DNA from: Prorocentrum cordatum
Taxonomy: Eukaryota > Sar > Dinophyceae > Prorocentrales > Prorocentraceae
DNA: 64,000 nucleotides
Assembly (NCBI GenBank): GCA_963575745.1
Contig: CAUYUJ010001725.1
Coordinates: 520,271-584,270 of the forward strand
Reading direction: 5' to 3'
A program made the translations under genes and the position numbers. Under the pieces are notes generated by a model, which had not been told where the DNA came from, searched no databases, and was given only the letters and a program-made list of their open reading frames with translations. This document shows positions 62,501 through 64,000 of this stretch, piece by piece; positions within the stretch are counted from its first letter, which is position 1, and each line of letters starts with the position of its first letter.

Positions 62501-62870
62501 GCGTCAAGAATTTCTACTATTCCCGGTAACTCCTGTGACCGGCCCCGACCCGCCCCACAACCCCCCCTGGTCACGTCACGATTCGGGCCGGCGCCGTCTG
62601 GGAATGAGCCAGTCTTAGGCATTCCCAGACGGCGCTGGCGCGAATCGCGACGTGACTGCCCCCATGCCCCTGCCCCCTTGGTCACGCCCGTGATCGCTGG
62701 GGGGGGCAAAAGGTTCGCGGCGGCGCACGCCACAAGCAGCCAGATAGTCGTACCAGCGGAAAAACGCGTGCCACCCGTGCTGCGCAAGGTACTCGGCGGC
62801 CCGGTAGTTAAACCACGGATCGAACTCGTGGATGATGTAGCCGAACGTGCTCACGGCATGCATGCGTATC
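47951..62870 (-). CDS. STT3: STT3 oligosaccharyltransferase catalytic subunit, six exons traced
   Basis: The product is the catalytic subunit of oligosaccharyltransferase, the ER membrane enzyme that moves the lipid-linked glycan onto Asn of N-X-S/T sites. Join of complement 62744-62870, 53287-54384, 53011-53082, 51629-52204, 51222-51408 and 47951-48102. The joined product is about 736 residues, close to the usual 700-800, lacking perhaps 20-40 N-terminal residues. Visible motifs: HEFDPWFNY (about 14-22, first acidic metal-binding motif), EFDNE (166-170, second acidic motif), SVAEHQP (353-359, the conserved external-loop motif), WWDYGYQ (529-535, sequon-binding signature), DMAKSPHLARI (591-601, DK-type motif) and a C-terminal CDAPGSWYC block. 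Exon B and B2 are rich in membrane segments. Frames agree across four junctions, and no stop interrupts any exon, so the gene looks functional. Unresolved: the N-terminal exon and the A/B junction. Identification is by family motif recall, not by a search. Confidence 0.93.
48170..48350. repeat. direct repeat, copy 1 (partner 48960-49140)
   Basis: GACTGTTCGCTCCTACCTGC, GATCCCAAACCGTCGGTACC, CGCCGTCGTC and AGGGGAAGAGAGGACGGATG recur with about 80% identity 790 bp downstream. Confidence 0.8.
48490..48720. repeat. degenerate GCGAGAGCGCG repeats
   Basis: Units of about 50 bp with ATTCCTG.., GCGAGCAAGTC and CGCGAGAGCGCG. Confidence 0.65.
48880..48960. repeat. CAACAA/GACAAC tract
   Basis: Imperfect ACA-based trinucleotide repeat. 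Confidence 0.9.
48960..49140. repeat. direct repeat, copy 2
   Basis: GACTGTTCGCTCTCATCTGC, GATCCCGAACCCTCGATACC, AAGGGAAGAGAGAACGAATG. Confidence 0.8.
49215..49365 (+). mobile_element. Int-C copy on the plus strand with intact acceptor-like end
   Basis: CTACCTTTCGGCAGTTATCC, GGCCTCCTGGGAGGCCCTCG, TCGCCACCGCTGGATTCGCC, AACGCACCCTGGGAGAGGTC, ATCGGTACCTTTCGGTTTCC and CCAG|GACATG. It is in the opposite sense to STT3, so it is not used by that gene. Confidence 0.85.
49420..49555. mobile_element. short inverted-repeat element
   Basis: TGGCCTTTGGTGCGCGGC and GCCCGCACCAAAGGTCA are inverted ends of about 16 bp. Confidence 0.5.
49562..49717. mobile_element. MITE-A copy, left end truncated, with 11-bp direct repeat
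   Basis: CTTACGTCTAG occurs exactly at 49562-49572 and 49707-49717. Left end starts at CTACAGGGGAATTT, right end is complete (GGACAAGCCCGACTTA). Confidence 0.85.
50035..50205. repeat. GGAGGGAGG-TTCGCCAGG minisatellite
   Basis: GGA runs regularly broken by GGTTCGCCAGGAGGGAGG, about 6 copies. Confidence 0.92.
50405..50654. mobile_element. MITE-A copy with duplicated left end
   Basis: CGTCCCCCTACAGGGGGATC (50408) and CGTCCCCCTGCAGGGGGATC (50511) are two left ends about 100 bp apart; one right end TTCCTCCTGCAGAGGGGCAG. The AAAATACCCCCCCC block is duplicated with it. Confidence 0.75.
51222..51408 (-). CDS. STT3: STT3 exon D (PMM..SFLYK, WVADP)
   Basis: Encodes DGSPTPMMGRSFLYKAV through SEESKAWVADP, matching the lumenal C-terminal domain of STT3. 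Acceptor CTGAGAG|GATGGC, donor GACCCAG|GAGCCC (GA donor). It ends with one base of a split Gly codon, completed by the first two bases of exon E. Confidence 0.92.
51409..51628 (-). mobile_element. STT3 intron C/D, an Int-E element
   Basis: The 220-bp intron is largely an Int-E copy at about 51455-51600. Diagnostic plus-strand blocks are AACATCGAGCTGGAATCGGC, GATAGGTCAGCGATAGGCCC, CACGTTCCTGGGCGGG, GCTATCAGGCCCCTATCGGC and GGGGGGCGATGCATCC. The same blocks in the same order occur at 32.82-32.98 and 45.04-45.39 kb. GAGGA is repeated at the two splice borders. Confidence 0.85.
51629..52204 (-). CDS. STT3: STT3 exon C (WWDYGYQ catalytic domain)
   Basis: Exactly 192 codons, phase 0 at both ends, from DAWAAKERFAANHP to FNMYE. 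Carries the STT3 signature WWDYGYQ, then TSVADGNTWNHEHI, and the DMAKSPHLARIGNSVF stretch that corresponds to the DK motif. Acceptor is TTTCCCCGAG|GACGCC. Donor is TATGAG|GACCTT, a GA donor. The sequence after the donor stays open but is repeat-derived. Confidence 0.94.
52205..52345 (-). mobile_element. Int-C copy at the 3' end of STT3 intron B2/C
   Basis: Minus strand: CTACCTTTCGGCCGTTTTCC, TCGGGCCTCCTGGGACGCCC, GAACGCACCCAGGGAGAGGT, GTACCTCTCGGTTTCCCCGA and G|GACGCC (exon C). Confidence 0.88.
52340..52475. repeat. GGA tract inside STT3 intron B2/C
   Basis: Purine GGA/GAAGGA run adjoining the Int-C copy. Confidence 0.95.
52835..53005 (-). mobile_element. Int-D copy at the 5' end of STT3 intron B2/C
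   Basis: Starts within about 15 bp of the donor: GGGGGGATAGGGAAAGGGGG, TTACGAAGTCTGCTGCGTGC, AGCTGGTCTCGGCC... to AAATCAGCTACGTGAGCTGA, TTCTCCCCCC. The ends are inverted relatives. Confidence 0.82.
53011..53082 (-). CDS. STT3: STT3 exon B2 (SRLMIICGPIV membrane segment)
   Basis: A 24-codon exon beginning MSRLMIICGPIVSILAG and ending VGIVG. It matches the position and character of the conserved [SV]RL[MI]... transmembrane segment that follows exon B's last helix in STT3. It is recognisable only because frame and content both fit: 72 bp, phase 0 on both sides. The donor reads GGT|GATTGTC, a GA donor. Confidence 0.85.
53083..53286 (-). mobile_element. STT3 intron B/B2, a single Int-B inverted-repeat element
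   Basis: The 204-bp intron is mostly one inverted-repeat element at 53104-53262. Both ends read inward as GCATAAAC, then TTGGCGCTCCGCGCGGACTT and CTTGG. The middle is the palindromic CCCTGGCGCGC...GCGCGCCAGG and GGCGCCGGAGGCGCC. Copies of the same element stand at about 1.74, 23.7, 41.5, 44.9 and 63.8 kb. The flanks share the direct repeat AAGAT, which could be a target-site duplication or microhomology. Confidence 0.85.
53287..54384 (-). CDS. STT3: STT3 exon B (membrane core, EFDNE, SVAEHQP)
   Basis: Encodes 366 residues from MSWYPIGRPVGTTIYPG to the run YYYSLK. It holds the bulk of the multispanning membrane domain, the second acidic motif EFDNE (RSYAGEFDNE) and the SVAEHQP loop. The open frame is uninterrupted. 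The 3' edge is ambiguous by a few bases because AAGAT occurs at both exon/intron borders (CTGAAGATC here, CAGAAGATG at the next exon). Upstream of ATG-AGC-TGG the frame stays open for 13 codons (LRRLTARASVAAG), but these do not look like STT3 sequence. Confidence 0.92.
54484..54530. repeat. GGA tract
   Basis: Pure GGA, 15 units, flanked by a direct repeat GGGTTCTTGGTT. Confidence 0.95.
54650..55185. repeat. Rep-R region with hairpin
   Basis: CCCCAACGGGTCC, AGGCCCCGAGAG and CAAGACGG units. GATGGTTCAACCGAGCC and GAGCTCGGTAGAACCATC (55080-55123) repeat the hairpin of 4333-4376. Confidence 0.75.
55190..56420. repeat. 360-bp satellite, 3.4 copies
   Basis: Units begin at about 55190, 55545, 55906 and 56276 with GTTTGCTTATTTGGGGCTCT and end with AAAAGGCGAACACGCCAAAA, TTTCCCATCGGAAAT. 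Interiors are CTCTTGGGGCC repeats, the reverse of Rep-R. Confidence 0.92.
56540..56645. repeat. TA and TG microsatellite
   Basis: (TA)n, GATG, (TA)n, (GA)n, (TG)n. Confidence 0.97.
56957..57662 (+). pseudogene. coding-like, frame-broken segment inside the STT3 intron
   Basis: Opposite strand to STT3. Three frames in succession give non-repetitive peptides: KLARLCKEQVADASNEPSGN to KKLRL and stop (56960-57166), TPSLSLATIQHNAVAGEDNP (57136-57465), then KSEYESLTKGDFMNIDVARN and SWLRDAIVNGVKLAAVDWVV. A frame change near 57597 gives LQKTVGDALNTVQQTSEGN and stop at about 57660. This could be a decayed retrocopy or a real nested gene with small introns. No family recognised. Confidence 0.3.
57733..58450 (+). 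pseudogene. coding-like, frame-broken segment, second part
   Basis: A frame from 57733 contains a Gly/Cys-rich stretch (57815-57900) and then SGETWCQELLSIIDAASAMG. From 58161 another frame reads MAELKFPLDCMPAHVVNAVL and RRAEAEDCAR, and after a frame change GYATQPDLALLSMPAKREAA to KEWLANAS and stop (58390), followed by LKGQLMIDVVGFLL. It looks like gene sequence with frameshifts. Identity unknown. Confidence 0.25.
58598..58885. repeat. Rep-S tandem pair
   Basis: Unit of about 137 bp: CCGGCCCCCTTGTGGGGCCA, CCAGGCTGCAGGCCGAAGCT, TCGCAGTTTCCTGTACCAG, CACTGTTACAGTACCGCTTC. CTTGCTGCTTACTGTTCCTT is itself repeated at the end. A third, diverged copy is at 11.54 kb. Confidence 0.88.
58957..60262. repeat. 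73-bp satellite, about 18 copies
   Basis: Unit CGCAGATCGGCGGGGTCAGG, GTCCAAAAACACAAAGGATT, TGCCACATTTCTGAAATTCG, GTGGCACCCCTCA. Because 73 is not a multiple of three, each frame is read in turn, giving 65-codon frames that look alike on both strands. No gene is implied. Confidence 0.97.
60413..60443. mobile_element. MITE-A end, solo
   Basis: TTTTCCTCTTGTAGAGGGAC, ATGCCCGACTCAA. Confidence 0.65.
60445..60790. other. no gene identified
   Basis: Unique GC-rich sequence, ending in GCATTGC repeats (60690-60795). Confidence 0.5.
60790..60975. repeat. TTGCACCACATAG minisatellite
   Basis: About 10 units of 15-18 bp, TTGCACCACRTAGNTTR. Confidence 0.85.
61010..61615. repeat. 600-bp GGT tract
   Basis: GGT with GGGG interruptions; Gly/Val/Trp or Thr/Pro/His frames are repeat translations. 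Confidence 0.97.
61615..62060. repeat. GT-rich and GA-rich low-complexity sequence
   Basis: TGTGTG/GCGTGCGT runs (61795-61862) and AGGGGAGAGG purine stretches. Confidence 0.8.
62569..62658. mobile_element. Rep-N hairpin element
   Basis: GGTCACGTCACGATTCGGGC, CGGCGCCGTCTGGGAAT and its inverse ATTCCCAGACGGCGCTGGCG, CGAATCGCGACGTGAC, arms of about 38 bp. Confidence 0.85.
62744..62870 (-). CDS. STT3: STT3 exon A (HEFDP motif)
   Basis: Encodes 42 residues from IRMHAVSTF to FFRWYDY, with HEFDPWFNYRA, the first catalytic acidic motif of STT3. The 5' boundary is the acceptor CCTCCCCAG|GATACG, leaving one base (G) before the ATA codon. The 3' boundary is placed after TAT only because exon B resumes with MSWYPIG, where family members read roughly W-[FY]-D-x-x-W-Y-P. 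No GT, GC or GA donor fits in frame here, so the last few bases are uncertain and a micro-exon is possible. Upstream, a hydrophobic frame near 63030-63060 (MLLMLLIL) could belong to the N-terminal membrane segment but does not join in frame by simple splicing. Confidence 0.85.
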
Positions 62871-63030
62871 CTGGGGAGGCCCAAAGGATCCCGATACCGC
62901 TGGTCCCAAGACCTCACCCGGAGTGCGCTCTGACCAATACTGCGAGGCGAATCCAGCGATGGCGAAGAGGGCTTTCGAGGCAAGGGTAGCGCCAGATGCG
63001 CCTTCCCAAACATCCGAAAGTTTGGGCTTC
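62871..63030 (-). mobile_element. Int-C copy forming the intron end upstream of STT3 exon A
   Basis: On the minus strand this segment resembles the Int-C consensus from AAACTTTCGG, through the CATCGCTGGATTCGCCTCG core and the AGCGCACTC...GAGGTC stretch, to GGCCTCCCCAG at the acceptor. If the donor is the GG|GAAGCC at 63031/63030 the whole intron would be one 160-bp element. The hydrophobic frame before it (MLLMLLIL) does not join exon A in frame at that donor, so the 5' edge is open. Confidence 0.6.
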
Positions 63031-63039
63031 CCAAAATTA

Positions 63040-63132
63040 GCAGCATAAGAAGCATGGCCGTCGTTCTCGGGTCATGACTCAGACTCAGCTCTCTGGCTGT
63101 CGTTCGGGAGAATTCTGGCATTTGGTCGGGCA
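63040..63132. repeat. duplicated segment, copy 1 (partner 63382-63465)
   Basis: AGCATGGCCGTCGTTCTCGG, GTCATGACTCAGACTCAGCT, CTCTGGCTGTCGTTCGGGA. The second copy lacks a 6-bp GACTCA repeat. Confidence 0.85.
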
Positions 63133-63375
63133 TGTCCCCCTACAGGCGGATGTTGGGCGAAAAATCGTAAATTGTATATCTGTACACATAAATGCATCTA
63201 TAATGATAATACGAAGAATAACAGCAATACGAATTGTACAATATGTATATATATATATATAAATATAATGCTCCCAAAGTGTCGAGAATTGCCACACACA
63301 CACACACACACAAAAAAAAAAAAGTCCCCAGGCTATTTTTACGATTTTTGAATAATCCTCCTGTAGCCCGACTTA
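63123..63375. mobile_element. MITE-A copy between duplicated segments
   Basis: TTGGTCGGGCATGTCCCCCT to CCTCCTGTAGCCCGACTTA, enlarged by TA and CA microsatellites. Right end has lost AGGGACAGG. On the minus strand it starts CTGGTG|GTAAGTCGGG. Confidence 0.8.
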
Positions 63376-63381
63376 CCACCA

Positions 63382-63465
63382 GCAGCATAGAGGACATGGC
63401 CGTCGTCTTCGGGTCATGACTCAGCTCTCTGGCTGCCGTTCGGGATGGCTCTGGCACCACCGACG
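63382..63465. repeat. duplicated segment, copy 2
   Basis: GACATGGCCGTCGTCTTCGG, GTCATGACTCAGCTCTCTGG, CTGCCGTTCGGGA. Confidence 0.85.
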
Positions 63466-63596
63466 CGCGCTCGGCGAGGCGCCGCCGCTGGAGAGCATCT
63501 CTGGAGGCCGGAAGACCCCGAAGAACCCTCGAACGCGCCCGAGAACATCGACCCTCGAGGCCGAAACTCCCAGCCCTCCTCCCCTTCTAGAAGGCG

Positions 63597-63645
63597 GAGA
63601 AGAAGAAGAAGAAGAAGAAGAAGAAGGGGAGAGAAAAAAAAAAGA
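63597..63645. repeat. AAG tract
   Basis: AAG/GAA repeat and short A run. Confidence 0.92.
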
Positions 63646-63649
63646 AGGG

Positions 63650-63808
63650 GCCCTAGGACACACACAAATAAACATGCACAAATACCCGGATTCCCCATAT
63701 TTCCCGTATTTTCTGGGTTTTTGTCTTCCCCCCCACTTCCCATCGTTTCCCATATCTTCCTGGGGAATCGACGACGAACTGTGTCTGCGTGTTTCTGTCC
63801 CCTCCTGA
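63650..63808. repeat. Rep-H copy
   Basis: GGATTCCCCATATTTCCCGT, TTTTCTGGGTTTTTGTCTTC, TCCTGGGGAATCGACGACGA, GTGTCTGCGTGTTTCTGTCC. Confidence 0.87.
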
Positions 63809-63952
63809 GCTCTCCGCGCGGATTTCCTGGGTCGGCGCATGGGCCCCCCCCAGGCGGCGCCCCCGGCGCCGCCCCCTGGCGCGCCCCTGGCGCGCCAGGG
63901 AGGGGGGCCCAGCGCAGATCCCAGAGATCCGCGCGGAGCGCCAAACGTTTCT
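63808..63952. mobile_element. Int-B copy
   Basis: CTCTCCGCGCGGATTTCCTG, GGTCGGCGCATGGG, centre CCTGGCGCGCCCCTGGCGCG, right arm CCCAGCGCAGATCCCAGAGA, TCCGCGCGGAGCGCCAAACG. Confidence 0.83.
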
Positions 63953-63957
63953 GCTCC

Positions 63958-64000
63958 AGTCGAGCCCGTCCCTCTCCAGGAGGAGAATTCACAAATAGCA
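63958..64000. mobile_element. MITE-A left end, cut by window edge
   Basis: AGTCGAGCCCGTCCCTCTCC, AGGAGGAGAATTCACAAATA. Confidence 0.75.

Larger units (their letters stand above)
54385..62743 (-). other. STT3: STT3 intron A/B (about 8.4 kb)
   Basis: A very large intron. It contains, from high to low coordinate, a Rep-N hairpin (62.6 kb), an AG-rich and GT-rich stretch (61.6-62.1 kb), GGT repeats (61.0-61.6 kb), a 17-bp minisatellite (60.8 kb), the 73-bp satellite (59.0-60.3 kb), a Rep-S tandem pair, coding-like pieces on the opposite strand (57.0-58.5 kb), TA/TG repeats and the 360-bp satellite (55.2-56.4 kb). Both end positions depend on the unresolved A/B splice. Confidence 0.7.

Overview
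This window reads as nuclear DNA of a dinoflagellate, probably a core dinoflagellate with a large GC-rich genome. Four things point there. A near-complete copy of the dinoflagellate spliced-leader sequence lies at 21851-21872. The one gene that can be fully traced uses GA-AG introns cut at AG|GA. An eroded alpha-tubulin copy is present. Almost everything else is short dispersed repeats, minisatellites and very long triplet tracts. Nothing looks bacterial: there are no operons, Shine-Dalgarno sites, rRNA, tRNA or CRISPR. The species cannot be named from the sequence.

The main gene is STT3, the catalytic subunit of oligosaccharyltransferase. It lies on the minus strand from about 62.87 kb down to its stop at 47951. 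Six exons (A 62744-62870, B 53287-54384, B2 53011-53082, C 51629-52204, D 51222-51408, E 47951-48102) give about 736 residues with all the hallmark STT3 motifs. The N-terminal exon and the exact A/B junction were not resolved. Apart from A/B, every junction is in frame. The introns are about 8.4 kb, 204 bp, 806 bp, 220 bp and 3.1 kb.

The most interesting structure is in those introns. Each short intron is essentially one member of a repeat family that also occurs elsewhere in the window. Int-B, a GC-rich inverted-repeat element, fills intron B/B2. Int-E fills intron C/D. Int-C forms the intron end upstream of exon C and upstream of exon A. Int-D opens intron B2/C. This is the pattern expected of introners, mobile elements that create introns, with at least four families acting on one gene.

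Layout. 0-9 kb: mixed elements, GGA/CCT tracts, alpha-tubulin pseudogene (4.6-5.3 kb). 9-16 kb: microsatellites, a 12-bp minisatellite between inverted arrays of a palindromic motif, a long poly(A). 16-29 kb: GGA tracts, 92-bp satellite, Int-C/Rep-H cluster, spliced-leader relic, ATC/CAG and CGA arrays. 29-30 kb: a broken unidentified ORF. 30-47 kb: more tracts and interspersed families, with one possible terminal exon at 44.6 kb. 47-63 kb: STT3 with its introns, the largest of which holds a 360-bp satellite, a 73-bp satellite, GGT repeats and coding-like pieces on the opposite strand. 63-64 kb: a duplicated segment and more elements.

Family names used here (MITE-A, Int-B to Int-E, Mar-F, Rep-G to Rep-S) are local labels made by comparing copies by eye. 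Edges of repeat features are approximate by a few to some tens of bases. Most long open frames in the window are translations of triplet repeats and are not listed as genes.
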